A stretch of 64,000 nt of DNA. Origin: Sulfurimonas sp. (GTDB lineage: Bacteria; Campylobacterota; Campylobacteria; Campylobacterales; Sulfurimonadaceae). The stretch spans positions 1 through 64,000 of the forward strand of contig NZ_JAQVKP010000012.1 in NCBI RefSeq assembly GCF_028694605.1, read 5' to 3'. Position 1 is the stretch's first letter, and every line of letters begins with the position of its first letter. The notes under the pieces were generated by a model. It worked only from the letters and a program-made list of their open reading frames with translations, was not told where the DNA came from and ran no database searches. This document shows, in pieces, positions 46,784 through 56,011 of the stretch. Made by a program: the position numbers and the translations under genes.

Positions 46784-49700
46784 CTACTTATTAATCTGTA
46801 CAACGTATGCTTTATCAGAAAGAGGAACCCATGGACGTTTGATATGCTTCGGACGGCGAAGTGTAGAGTTTTCATCCAGACCTCTCGTCAAAGTATCTCT
46901 CCATCCTTGATATACTTTGAAGTTGTTATCATAATTCACTTGAATATCGCCTATCTTATCACCGGCTTGAGCAGGTTCTAAGATAACTTTTTGGTGCCAA
47001 CAGTGCATACCTGAAATTGGATCTGGATGCGGTGCTGCTACAGCATTCTGCCATGAACCGCTTAAGCCATCCCACCAGATATTTCCACTGTCTCTGTTGT
47101 AATCCGCAAATCTCTCTGATTTAAACGGTTTAATACCTTCAACGTATTTTAGCTTGCCATTTTTGCCGTCCATTTGAAGCTCTGCGGTCGGCACACCAAA
47201 GCTGTTGATTCCTGCCGTCCCACTGTAATCTTCAATCTTAATTTGTGCGCCATTCTTTCCTGCATTCTCCGGAGAATGAGCCAAAAATTTAGAGTCGTTC
47301 ATATTTCTCTTTACTGGCTGAGAATCCACTTTGCCATCTGTAATACCATTTGGAATCGTTACTGCATTTACAAGTTTCCAGCGACCGCCATGATGTGAAC
47401 ATGCCAATGTTCCCGGAAGAACTCCCTCGGTAGGCACTGCCATCGCAACAAAATAACCTGACTCCAACCCTGTTAAGCTATCCACAATTCTAACACGGAT
47501 TGCATCACCGCGCTTAAATCCTTGTCTTTTTGCATCCACTGTATTTATCCAAATAGGATCGTGGTTTTGAGAGATTTCCATCAAGTGCTTGCTGTTTGCA
47601 GAACGTGTATGAATATTGTACGGCAGACGGAAAACGGTATTTAATGCATAAGAGTTTTTCTCTGTCATAAAAGAGTGATTTACATGCGAAACAATGTGAA
47701 CCATCTCTTTTTTCTCCTCTTCGCTTCTCGGATAGAACGGAATAGCATATTCAGGCCACTTCCAATCATCGGCAAGCCACTCACAGAAGAAGTCAAGTTT
47801 TTTATCAAGAGTTGCAAAACCTTCCATTTTCTTACCATCGACAACAATACCTATAGATGTTTTCTTGCCATGAGATTCAGCTGTCATAACACCTGTTCTC
47901 TTGTTAATTGTAACGTCGTTCTTGTTGTATTTATGACCATGAGAAATATAGTTCTCGCCGTCATCTTTTATTTCACGCTCTTGTGCCGAATAGATATGGT
48001 TTTCTTCCATCCATGCACCGTAATCCCTCATATACTCATATACTGGGTACTCTGAGTTTTTATATCTCTCATCGCCCGTAGCAGTTGCTTTTAGGTTTGG
48101 CAGGTTATCACCGAATGCCGCATCGTACCACTCAGCGATTGTAACCGGCTTGCCAGGATTCTTTTTAGATTCCCACATTTTTCTGATGCCTAGCTCACCC
48201 GTAGGGTCAACATAATTAACACATAAATCAATCCAGAACTCATTCTCTTCCCATACTTCACCTAGACCTGCTTTTATGTGTGCTTCCAATGTTGCACGGT
48301 TTGGATTATTTGGTTTCCATCCGGCTTTTTCAAGTGCCACTCTCATAACCGGCTGACGGAAAGATGTCCAACGTGCAGGCATTGTAGCTTCAGAGTGCTG
48401 ATCGTGTCTTTCCCCCGCCAAACCAACAGGCAAGATATAGTCAACATACCAGTTAGTCTCAGACCACACCGGAGAGAGGTTAAATGTAAGTTCCATCTTA
48501 GATTCGTTTTTCAGTGTATCAATCCATCTAAATCCATCCGGATTAATCCAAACAGGGTTATACATACGAGGAATCCATACTGCCAGCTTTTGAGGAACAT
48601 TCAACCCCTTTGCTATCCATTTTTCCTGCCATTTGGTATCTGCCAAAAGGTGAGGAAGAAGATAAGACAACTCATATGTCGAAATTGGCCACTCCGGCGG
48701 CCACGAAAGCTCATTATAGACATCTACTTTTGGAACATTAGACCCGCGTACTCCTTGACCTACCGTCGCGCTACCGCCTTTTCCTGCAACTGAAATAACA
48801 TGCCAGTGGTGGAAAAACGTACCGCCCTCAGGTCCAATAGCGCCACGAAGCGCGAGCGGCAGATATCCAGAGCGCCCGCTCATCCATCCGCCACGGTTTC
48901 CTGCTGCTGTTGCTCTCCAGAAATATGTAGATATAGCGGTTCCTGCCCATATAAACATATCATAAAGTTTTTCAAGCTTATACGCAGGAACATGTGTCTC
49001 TTTTACGGCAAAATCAAGCGTATAAGGAGAATAAAGCTCTTTTAAAACTTCAATGAAAGAATCAAAATCATTACCATTTGGAACTTTTGAGATATAACCT
49101 TTACTAACCATAAACTCCAAATATTTTTTATTATCTAAGAATACTTCCCAATTCAACCACTTTCTAACAAATTCTTTATCAACTTTGTTTTCATTTAAGA
49201 TTCTGTTTGTCAAATAAAGATAAATTACCGGCTCCGTCCCAGGCCATGTAGCAATCCAAAGATCGGCCATACCTGCAGAGTTTGAAAGACGAGGGTCCAT
49301 TACAACCAGCTTAGCACCCTTTGCTCTAGCTTCAGCTATAAATGCAGCCGACTGCGCAAAGTAGTGCCCAGCATCTGCCGCATGTGACGAGTTAAGGAAG
49401 AGAAGCTTTGCATTAGCCCAGTCAGGAGATATTCTGTCATCATTCGCCCACTGAATCGTAGGAGTACGCCCGCCGGAACTACAAATATTTGTATGCGAGT
49501 TTGTACAATCCTGACCTAAAGTGTACCAGATTTGAGGTGTAAAACCATTCTCGTTTGGACGACCAACGTGGTACATAACTGATTTTTTGGATAGCTCATC
49601 ACCGACCTTAATGGTATCATGCATCTTTTTACCGATAGTAGTCATAGCTTCATCCCATGTTGTACGAATCCACTTTCCTTCCCCTCTAGCAGAACCAGGT

Positions 49701-50176
49701 GCACGTTTTAACGGGAATGCTATACGATCGGGATCATACATTTGAGATTGCACTGCATAACCTTTTGCACAATTACGTCCGCGTGAAGCCGGATGAAACG
49801 GGTTACCCATGTATTTTTTAACCATAAATGTTTTTTTATCAATCCATGCAGTAAGTCCGCACGAAGCTTCACAGTTAGAGCATGCGGTTGGTACAATCAT
49901 ATAGTCATTTACTTCTATACCATCAGGATTAGATGAACTTCTTACGCCGTGACGATTAATCCCGCCTCTTTTCCAGTCATCTCCGTCTAACTCTTTAAAA
50001 TCATTCCATTCACTCATCGGAGGATAAAATGACAAAGAATCCGGAGTATTTGTAAACTTACTATCTTTAACAGATTCGGCAACCGCATCCGTTGTAAATA
50101 CACCCTTTGCTATTGTGGCACCTGCAACCGTAAATGCAGCACCTTTTAAAAACGTTCTTCTACTTTCTAAATACAT
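46784..50176 (-). CDS. Molybdopterin oxidoreductase catalytic subunit (Tat-exported)
   Basis: A 1130-residue DMSO-reductase-superfamily enzyme. Tat signal SRRTFLKGAAF at 5-15; [4Fe-4S] cysteines 99, 102, 106 and 136 (CSNCEASC and NCAKG); the Mo-domain segment HTNICSSGGR with Cys232 as likely Mo ligand; pterin-binding regions follow to the C-terminal domain. It is larger than PsrA/PhsA (about 750) and near SoeA/TtrA-type enzymes, so a sulfur-compound dehydrogenase or reductase is plausible. ATG 50176 has AGGGAG ahead and sits 11 bp after the NrfD gene. Substrate not determined. Confidence 0.9.
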   Translation of the reverse strand: MYLESRRTFLKGAAFTVAGATIAKGVFTTDAVAESVKDSKFTNTPDSLSFYPPMSEWNDFKELDGDDWKRGGINRHGVRSSSNPDGIEVNDYMIVPTACSNCEASCGLTAWIDKKTFMVKKYMGNPFHPASRGRNCAKGYAVQSQMYDPDRIAFPLKRAPGSARGEGKWIRTTWDEAMTTIGKKMHDTIKVGDELSKKSVMYHVGRPNENGFTPQIWYTLGQDCTNSHTNICSSGGRTPTIQWANDDRISPDWANAKLLFLNSSHAADAGHYFAQSAAFIAEARAKGAKLVVMDPRLSNSAGMADLWIATWPGTEPVIYLYLTNRILNENKVDKEFVRKWLNWEVFLDNKKYLEFMVSKGYISKVPNGNDFDSFIEVLKELYSPYTLDFAVKETHVPAYKLEKLYDMFIWAGTAISTYFWRATAAGNRGGWMSGRSGYLPLALRGAIGPEGGTFFHHWHVISVAGKGGSATVGQGVRGSNVPKVDVYNELSWPPEWPISTYELSYLLPHLLADTKWQEKWIAKGLNVPQKLAVWIPRMYNPVWINPDGFRWIDTLKNESKMELTFNLSPVWSETNWYVDYILPVGLAGERHDQHSEATMPARWTSFRQPVMRVALEKAGWKPNNPNRATLEAHIKAGLGEVWEENEFWIDLCVNYVDPTGELGIRKMWESKKNPGKPVTIAEWYDAAFGDNLPNLKATATGDERYKNSEYPVYEYMRDYGAWMEENHIYSAQEREIKDDGENYISHGHKYNKNDVTINKRTGVMTAESHGKKTSIGIVVDGKKMEGFATLDKKLDFFCEWLADDWKWPEYAIPFYPRSEEEKKEMVHIVSHVNHSFMTEKNSYALNTVFRLPYNIHTRSANSKHLMEISQNHDPIWINTVDAKRQGFKRGDAIRVRIVDSLTGLESGYFVAMAVPTEGVLPGTLACSHHGGRWKLVNAVTIPNGITDGKVDSQPVKRNMNDSKFLAHSPENAGKNGAQIKIEDYSGTAGINSFGVPTAELQMDGKNGKLKYVEGIKPFKSERFADYNRDSGNIWWDGLSGSWQNAVAAPHPDPISGMHCWHQKVILEPAQAGDKIGDIQVNYDNNFKVYQGWRDTLTRGLDENSTLRRPKHIKRPWVPLSDKAYVVQINK

Positions 50177-50187
50177 TAATATTCTCC

Positions 50188-51087
50188 CTAACTCATTGGT
50201 AATAATTGTGGAATCATTAGCCATACATGTTTAACAACCGCCAAACCGACTAATGCTAAAATCGCTGCAAGTTTCAGAATAGACTCTGATTTGCCGACTC
50301 TGCTTAACACCACTAACATCATTGGTAAAATATATGTCATCCATTGACCAACCCAGAACATAACTGCGTACGGTCCATTATTTTTAACATATCCAATCGT
50401 TGCAGCTATCTCTTCTGCTTTCATTGGTCCAAAGATATACTCTGACATATAGATGATAAATGCCATAAGTGCACTTAATCCAAGAATGATTCCTAGGAGA
50501 TTCTTTGCCTCATCGCCAAGCTTATTGCCGCCAAGCAAAAGCATAAATGCAGAACCTGCAAGAAGTGCTGCTAAAATCATTTGGGCTGATTCAGCCGGCA
50601 TTTGCCACAGTTCACGTGCAGTACACTGCGCCATAAGAGAAGCCGTGTAAAGAGTTACCGGTATAGCTAAAATCGTCGTCCATAAAAGCACTTTATCAAA
50701 AGTTTCACCGTCCTTCTTCCATGCCAAATATCCTAAAAGCGTTAAAAGACCCAAGAAAGTTGAAGCCATAACAGAGCCGATTGCAATAGCAGATGTCCAA
50801 TTTGAATAGACAAATATATGCCACATTCTAAAAGGCTGATGCAAATCGGCAAGCGTGAATAGCAAGAAAATATTAATAAAGACGAATGCCGCTATTGATG
50901 CAGGAAGTCTAAGTTTGCCTGCTTGTTCAGGATACATTCTTAAAAGCACAAAAAGCATAAAAATCACACCTGTACCGATACTCTTTGCCCACATATTTAC
51001 TGTTACTAACCATGGCCATACTATCCCCGGCAATGCCACATCCAGTGTTACGACAGCGTTCGTTGCTGATAAAATTTCATGTGCCAT
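50188..51087 (-). CDS. NrfD/PsrC-type quinone-interacting membrane subunit
   Basis: A 299-residue integral membrane protein with about eight or nine helices, the membrane anchor of the complex that exchanges electrons with the quinone pool. NrfD features: LADLHQPFRMWHIF near helix 2-3 and an EYIFGP loop. The gene overlaps the FeS gene by one base and is followed 11 bp later by the catalytic gene, so all three are one operon. Confidence 0.88.
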   Translation of the reverse strand: MAHEILSATNAVVTLDVALPGIVWPWLVTVNMWAKSIGTGVIFMLFVLLRMYPEQAGKLRLPASIAAFVFINIFLLFTLADLHQPFRMWHIFVYSNWTSAIAIGSVMASTFLGLLTLLGYLAWKKDGETFDKVLLWTTILAIPVTLYTASLMAQCTARELWQMPAESAQMILAALLAGSAFMLLLGGNKLGDEAKNLLGIILGLSALMAFIIYMSEYIFGPMKAEEIAATIGYVKNNGPYAVMFWVGQWMTYILPMMLVVLSRVGKSESILKLAAILALVGLAVVKHVWLMIPQLLPMS

Positions 51088-51725
51088 TAGTGGTGCCCTC
51101 CTACTGGAAGTGTTGTGATGTTATTAAATAGATTGTGACCATTTTCTCTTCTTGAAGCAAGAGGGTTAAGCGTTATATTGCCTCCGCCTACATAGAAATG
51201 ATGAGGATTTGTTCCCTTCTCCGGCTTACGAACCTGAACACTGCCTTGATTTTTTTGAATATATTTAGAGATATTTGATGTCGGATCCTCTAAATCTCCA
51301 AATATGTTTGCCTGAACCGGACATGCAACAACACAAGCAGGCATCATGGATGATGCAACCCTATGTGCACAATATGTACACTTGTCTGCAGTTTGTGTCT
51401 GAGGGTCGATATAAATCGCTCCGTACGGACATGCCATAACACAACCGGCACACCCGATACAGCGCTCTTTATCTATATTAACAATACCATTCTCCAAGTA
51501 ATGAAGTGCACTTACAGGACAAATTCTCTCACAAGGTGCATTTTCACAGTGGTTACATCGAAGAGGAGTAAACGTCCTCTTTGTTTCAGGAAATGTCCCC
51601 ACATCTACATATTTTACACGAAGTCTCCATGTACTCAGCGGAACTTCATTTTCCACTTTACATGCGATTTCGCACCCCTTACATCCCATACACAAATGCA
51701 AGTCAACTAGGAAGCCCAATTGCAT
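51087..51725 (-). CDS. DmsB/PsrB-type four-cluster ferredoxin subunit
   Basis: A 212-residue electron-transfer subunit with four cysteine clusters, 16 ligands in order: 12, 15, 18, 22 (CMGCKGCEIAC); 57, 60, 65, 69; 89, 92, 95, 99 (CIGCAGCVMAC); 116, 119, 131, 135. It has no signal of its own and should be exported with the Tat-signal catalytic subunit. First gene of the operon, with AAGGAG 7 nt before ATG. Gene order FeS, NrfD, Mo differs from the Mo-first order of psrABC. Confidence 0.92.
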   Translation of the reverse strand: MQLGFLVDLHLCMGCKGCEIACKVENEVPLSTWRLRVKYVDVGTFPETKRTFTPLRCNHCENAPCERICPVSALHYLENGIVNIDKERCIGCAGCVMACPYGAIYIDPQTQTADKCTYCAHRVASSMMPACVVACPVQANIFGDLEDPTSNISKYIQKNQGSVQVRKPEKGTNPHHFYVGGGNITLNPLASRRENGHNLFNNITTLPVGGHH

Positions 51726-51796
51726 ATACTCTCCTTCTTTTAAGCCTTTTTAGACAAATATTAAGATTTATAACAACAGTTAATCTTTCATAAAAG

Positions 51797-51827
51797 AAAC
51801 CCTTATTTTAGTCCTAAACAAGGGCTT
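51797..51827 (-). terminator. Terminator downstream of hisD
   Basis: Reading leftward, AAGCCCTTGTTT pairs with AAATAAGGGTTT (a stem of about 12 bp with two G-U pairs and one shifted base) and is followed by TTTCTTTT. It lies about 105 bp past the hisD stop and before the molybdoenzyme operon. Confidence 0.6.
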
Positions 51828-51872
51828 CTACTGCAACAATACTACCTACATAAACCTTAAAATAGTTATAAA

Positions 51873-51894
51873 ATTATCACAATTTTGTGATAAT
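51873..51894. promoter_or_regulatory. Perfect 22-bp palindrome upstream of the molybdoenzyme operon
   Basis: ATTATCACAA and TTGTGATAAT are exact inverted arms with a 2-bp centre. Reading leftward, TTACAC and GATAAT with a 17-bp spacer could form a promoter over this site. The half-site TTGTGA resembles CRP/FNR-family targets, but the halves face the opposite way from a CRP box. Regulator unknown. Confidence 0.5.
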
Positions 51895-51932
51895 AGTGTA
51901 ATAATTTTTTATTATGTGCATATTTGAAATTT

Positions 51933-53225
51933 TTATTTATCTACTCTTACTCTGACTGATTGTTCATGAGCGCTAAGACCTTCAATATTTGCAATCAACG
52001 CACACTCTTCTCCTATCTCATTTATAGCTCTTTTGCTAAATGAGATAATAGAGCTTTTTTTCATAAAATTTTCAACTCCCAGCGGGGAATAGAATTTGGC
52101 AGTTCCGCCTGTCGGCAGAGTGTGATTTGGACCTGCCATATAGTCTCCGATAGCTTCAGGTGTGTTATGCCCCAGAAAAATGGCTCCCGCATGCTTGATA
52201 AGGGGAAGCAGTTCAAAAGGAGAAAGCGTTGCTACTTCTAAATGTTCCGGTGCAATCTGGTTCATCAAATCAATCGCTTCTTGCATCGTATCTGTAACAA
52301 TTATTGCTCCGCGCTCCTCTATGGATTTTCTTGCAATCTCTTGACGCGGGAGTTTTTGTAGCCAAACTTCAAGCTCAATTTTTACCGCATCTGCCAATGC
52401 CTGTGACGGGGTAATCAAGATAGAACTTGCCATCTCGTCATGCTCCGCTTGGGAGAGCATATCTATCGCCATGTGCGAAGGATTTGCACTATCGTCTGCA
52501 AGGATTCCTATCTCGCTTGGTCCTGCTATCATGTCAATGTTAACATCTCCAAAAACCATCTTTTTTGCTGTTGCGACAAAAATATTTCCCGGACCCGTAA
52601 TAACATCTACTTTTGGGATAGTCTCTGTGCCATACGCCATAGCCGCAATCGCACTTGCTCCTCCAACCTTATAAACTTCGCTCACACCGCACAAGTGGCA
52701 TGCCGCAAGAAGAAGCTCATTTGGCTCATTCTCGGGCGTAGGCGTACAGACAACTATCTTCTCAACTCCTGCAACCTGTGCAGGGATAACGTTCATAAGA
52801 AGCGAAGACGGATATGCTGCCTTTCCGCCCGGGATGTAGAGCCCTGCGCTATCGACCGGTGTGACTCTTTGACCTAAAATCGTTCCGTTTGGTTCGTCAT
52901 CAAACCAAGATCTAGGCTTCTGTTTTTCATGATAAGCTTTGATTCTCTCATAAGACAGATGCAAAGCAGTTTTGAGTTGTGCATCAAGGTTGCCATAAGC
53001 CTTGCTCATAGACTCCGTTGTAATTTTAAGGTCATCATCACTTTTTGGAGTCCACTTGTCGAATTTTGCTATATGCTCTTTGAGCGCTTGATTTTTATTT
53101 TCTCTGATTTGGTTTATGATATTTCCGACTATTGCACTAACATGAGCTATGTCCATTTTGCCGCGTCCGAGGAGCTCTTCAAACTCGGCTTTAAAATTAC
53201 TGTTTTTTGAATTTGTAAAAATCAT
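51933..53225 (-). CDS. hisD: Histidinol dehydrogenase
   Basis: A 430-residue zinc enzyme performing the last two oxidations of histidine synthesis. PVDSAGLYIPGGKAAYPSSL, DVITGPGNIFVATAKK and IDMIAGPSEIGILAD are conserved; EHDEMASS and APEHLEVAT supply catalytic Glu and His; GPNHTLPTGGTAKFYS carries the zinc-binding His. Last gene of a leftward operon, 3 bp after the thioredoxin-like gene. Other his genes are not here. Confidence 0.97.
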   Translation of the reverse strand: MIFTNSKNSNFKAEFEELLGRGKMDIAHVSAIVGNIINQIRENKNQALKEHIAKFDKWTPKSDDDLKITTESMSKAYGNLDAQLKTALHLSYERIKAYHEKQKPRSWFDDEPNGTILGQRVTPVDSAGLYIPGGKAAYPSSLLMNVIPAQVAGVEKIVVCTPTPENEPNELLLAACHLCGVSEVYKVGGASAIAAMAYGTETIPKVDVITGPGNIFVATAKKMVFGDVNIDMIAGPSEIGILADDSANPSHMAIDMLSQAEHDEMASSILITPSQALADAVKIELEVWLQKLPRQEIARKSIEERGAIIVTDTMQEAIDLMNQIAPEHLEVATLSPFELLPLIKHAGAIFLGHNTPEAIGDYMAGPNHTLPTGGTAKFYSPLGVENFMKKSSIISFSKRAINEIGEECALIANIEGLSAHEQSVRVRVDK

Positions 53226-53228
53226 TCT

Positions 53229-53645
53229 CTACTTTTTTCCTTTCTTAAACTCTTCTTTGACTATTTCTAATGCTTTGAGAAAATTTTCTGCATCAATAGC
53301 TCCCATAAGCGGTTGAAACATCGGTTCTTGGCTCGGATACAAAAACCAGATAGCAGGAGTACCGGGTTGCCATAGCTCACGAGGCATATAGTCATTTTCA
53401 TCACTATAGGAGATGATTGTGACAAAGTTTTTATTGAGTTCTTCAACCACTCTTTTGTCTTTAAAGGTCGTTTCATCTAAAATAACACAATATTTACATG
53501 AGTGCCTTGACGAGACAAAAAGTACGGGTTTTGAAACAGCTTGTGCATTTTTAATCCCGTCGTGATAATCTTTCGCCCACTTTATTTCAGCGGCCGTGAG
53601 ATTTATAAAAATCCCAAAAAGAAGAAAAAGAAAAAATTTACGCAT
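53229..53645 (-). CDS. Periplasmic thioredoxin-fold protein
   Basis: A 138-residue secreted protein: signal peptide 1-18 (RKFFLFLLFGIFINLTA), then a thioredoxin_7/DsbD-gamma-like domain with CKYC in SSRHSCKYCVILDETTF and cis-Pro in PGTPAIWFL. Likely a periplasmic disulfide reductase. It overlaps aroK by 8 bp and lies 3 bp before hisD. Partner unknown. Confidence 0.82.
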   Translation of the reverse strand: MRKFFLFLLFGIFINLTAAEIKWAKDYHDGIKNAQAVSKPVLFVSSRHSCKYCVILDETTFKDKRVVEELNKNFVTIISYSDENDYMPRELWQPGTPAIWFLYPSQEPMFQPLMGAIDAENFLKALEIVKEEFKKGKK

Positions 53646-54153
53646 CTTGTTTTACCTTTAGTAGAAGTTCTTTCGCGCACTCCAGTGCACTTTTATCTGT
53701 TACATCAATTATAATATCCGCAACTGCCGCATATTGTGGCAAACGTTCATTATAGAGCTCTTTCGCCTTTTTAAGGTTACTTAGAAGTGGACGTTTTTTA
53801 AGTTTTTTTGCCGCATTCGGGTGGTTTTTTATCCGCTTAATAATCTTGTCAAATGGGGAATCTAAAAAGACAACTGTTCCTATCTCTTTAAGATTTTCCT
53901 GTCTGTAAAAACCGCCTCCGGTAGAAATAAGCGTGTTGGTGACGCTTGTTTGCAGCCACTCTGCCACCTTTTTCTCAAGTGCCCTAAAGTAAGGTTCACC
54001 CTCCTCTTCAAATATCTTCTTTATTGTTCTGTTTTCCATACTCTCTATGAGATCATCCGTATCCACAGAGAGATACTCAGAAATCTTAATCACCTCGCGA
54101 GCAACGCTTCCTTTTCCGACACCCATAAAACCTATTAAAATTATATTTTTCAC
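53638..54153 (-). CDS. aroK: Shikimate kinase
   Basis: A 171-residue kinase of the aromatic pathway. P-loop GFMGVGKGSVARE near residues 8-20; note Gly rather than Ser/Thr directly after the P-loop Lys, followed by Ser. DTDDLIE (shikimate-binding Asp), FRALEKKV and STGGGFY (Gly-rich) are typical, with the LID segment KKRPLLSNLKKAKELYNER. Start is GTG at 54153. Overlaps the thioredoxin-like gene by 8 bp. Confidence 0.92.
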   Translation of the reverse strand: MKNIILIGFMGVGKGSVAREVIKISEYLSVDTDDLIESMENRTIKKIFEEEGEPYFRALEKKVAEWLQTSVTNTLISTGGGFYRQENLKEIGTVVFLDSPFDKIIKRIKNHPNAAKKLKKRPLLSNLKKAKELYNERLPQYAAVADIIIDVTDKSALECAKELLLKVKQDA

Positions 54154-54158
54154 TTTTG

Positions 54159-55454
54159 CTATTCCGCTTTCATTGTAAACATACTCATATCAAAATCAGG
54201 TTTCGTCTTTATGGTTTTGTAATAAATCAAAACAGCAGAGATGATATTGAACTCTAATAGTACCATACTGACAATAAAGGTAAGTGCAAAAAATCCCAAA
54301 AACTGCGAAACAAAAAAAGATAATGCAAAACCAATCAAAGAGAAGATAAAAAGAGCAAATTGCCATTTTGTTGCTTTTTTATTTATCATATCATTCATTG
54401 TCGGAATGGACATATACCCTTTTGCATTTAAATGAAACCAGACCAGAAACGGGACTATTTTGTATAGCATACCGGACATAACAGAGAAGATAAAACCGCC
54501 TCCTACTAAAATAGAGACAAAAACAGTGTACTTTTCGTCAAAAAAATCATTTACCACCCATGCAACGGTACCTACCGTCATAAACACGGCTGCGCTCTTC
54601 CAATACCAAATTGTGATATCGCTTACTTTTCTACGCCTAGCACTCACTTTTAACCAAGCCATAATAGCAAACACCATAAAAAGGGATGCGATTATGGATT
54701 TTGCGGCTATTGCGTATGAATCCGCAAAAAGATTCAAAATCAACCAAAGCACGAGACCAGCAACAGCGATAAGCACGGCAAATCTTTGAAAAAAAGGCTC
54801 AAATTTCGGTGCGACATAAAACATGGGCAAGATATGAAAAGCAACACCGACAATCAAAATACCGGCAAATCCAAAAATTGCCCAAACGCTATGGATATTG
54901 GCAAAGAGAAGATGGGATGCTCCAATTTTTCCAATCCCGTAAGATGCCAAAAGATGCACTCCCAAGAGAGTAATCAAAAGAGCGAATATGAGACTTGTTA
55001 TCATTGCTCTTATACTCGCATTGATATGAACAACTGTTCTAAATGCAAATAACATAGCAGTTATAAGGAGCAAAAATCCTCCTCCCAAAAGCAGCGATGC
55101 GATTAAAAGTAACTTTTGGAGTTCAAACCATAATCCAAAAACCATTCCAAGCGTACCTGCCAAAAGAAGGATGTAGGAGAGCTTGGAAACTTTATCTACA
55201 TTTGAGATTTTTACCCCTGCTAGTACGGGCAGCATCTGCACAAGTGCGCCAAACATGACAAAACAAAAAAAACCTATGGTAATGGCATGAGTAACAGCTA
55301 TAGCTTGGGGAGCAAAACGGCTTGAGAGTGCAGCAGCGTCACTAAAAAAAATAAAAAAACCTGCCAAGATAGCAAAAATCGGTGCTGTTGCAAAAAACCT
55401 TAGCGGTGCAGTTATCGGCGGTGCTTGATCAACCGACAATCCGTCAAAATCCAT
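54159..55454 (-). CDS. NnrS/haem-copper-oxidase-like polytopic membrane protein
   Basis: A 431-residue protein with about 12 helices. His residues sit in helices in an oxidase/NnrS-like pattern (THAITIGFFCFVMFGALVQM and AIFGFAGILIVGVAFHILPM), suggesting bound haem or metal. NnrS proteins relate to nitric-oxide stress. It lies 17 bp after a hemerythrin gene and 5 bp before aroK. Similarity is judged by eye, so family placement is tentative. Confidence 0.6.
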   Translation of the reverse strand: MDFDGLSVDQAPPITAPLRFFATAPIFAILAGFFIFFSDAAALSSRFAPQAIAVTHAITIGFFCFVMFGALVQMLPVLAGVKISNVDKVSKLSYILLLAGTLGMVFGLWFELQKLLLIASLLLGGGFLLLITAMLFAFRTVVHINASIRAMITSLIFALLITLLGVHLLASYGIGKIGASHLLFANIHSVWAIFGFAGILIVGVAFHILPMFYVAPKFEPFFQRFAVLIAVAGLVLWLILNLFADSYAIAAKSIIASLFMVFAIMAWLKVSARRRKVSDITIWYWKSAAVFMTVGTVAWVVNDFFDEKYTVFVSILVGGGFIFSVMSGMLYKIVPFLVWFHLNAKGYMSIPTMNDMINKKATKWQFALFIFSLIGFALSFFVSQFLGFFALTFIVSMVLLEFNIISAVLIYYKTIKTKPDFDMSMFTMKAE

Positions 55455-55471
55455 TATCCGTCCCCTATACC

Positions 55472-55912
55472 CTACTCGACTATCATCGATTGCATCATAT
55501 CCACAATGCGGTCTGCATCAGCGCTTAGGTGTTGCTGTGCCATAGTGTAGAGCATCTGTTCTTCTTTCATGTTGTGCTGTTGCATCAAAATCATCAACGT
55601 TTCGCTATTGCCAAAAAACTTATCCTTATCCTTCGACTCCATGGCTTTGCCCATCTCTGCCAAAAGATTTCTCATCTGTGCATGCTCATGTCTCATAATC
55701 GCAGTAGGACCCTGTGTCATGCCTGTTTTTTGCTCAAATTCCAAAAACATAACGCGCTCTTCCATTTGAAAGTGTCTCTCTGTCGCTTTTGCAAATTCTT
55801 CATACGCTTCCTTTGCATTTTCTATCGATTTTGCCGCCTCATCCTCCATTTTTGCGAAAAGTTCATCACAACGTCCATGATCTTCAGTTAAAAATCCCTT
55901 TATTGTACTCAT
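55472..55912 (-). CDS. Hemerythrin HHE-domain protein
   Basis: A 146-residue four-helix di-iron protein. Ligand pattern: His12 in EDHGRCDELF, His47 and Glu51 (ERHFQMEE), His75 and His77 in MRHEHAQM, His113 and Glu117 in QQHNMKEEQML. Such proteins bind O2 or NO or handle iron. First gene of the leftward operon with the NnrS-like gene next, which hints at a gas- or redox-stress function. Confidence 0.88.
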   Translation of the reverse strand: MSTIKGFLTEDHGRCDELFAKMEDEAAKSIENAKEAYEEFAKATERHFQMEERVMFLEFEQKTGMTQGPTAIMRHEHAQMRNLLAEMGKAMESKDKDKFFGNSETLMILMQQHNMKEEQMLYTMAQQHLSADADRIVDMMQSMIVE

Positions 55913-56011
55913 ACTTAATACCTCAATTATTTAATTTTAGGTATTATAATTGTCATTATCTTAATTTAAAGAGCTTTTTACTATAATACGCGCTTTAATT
56001 TTACAGGACAA

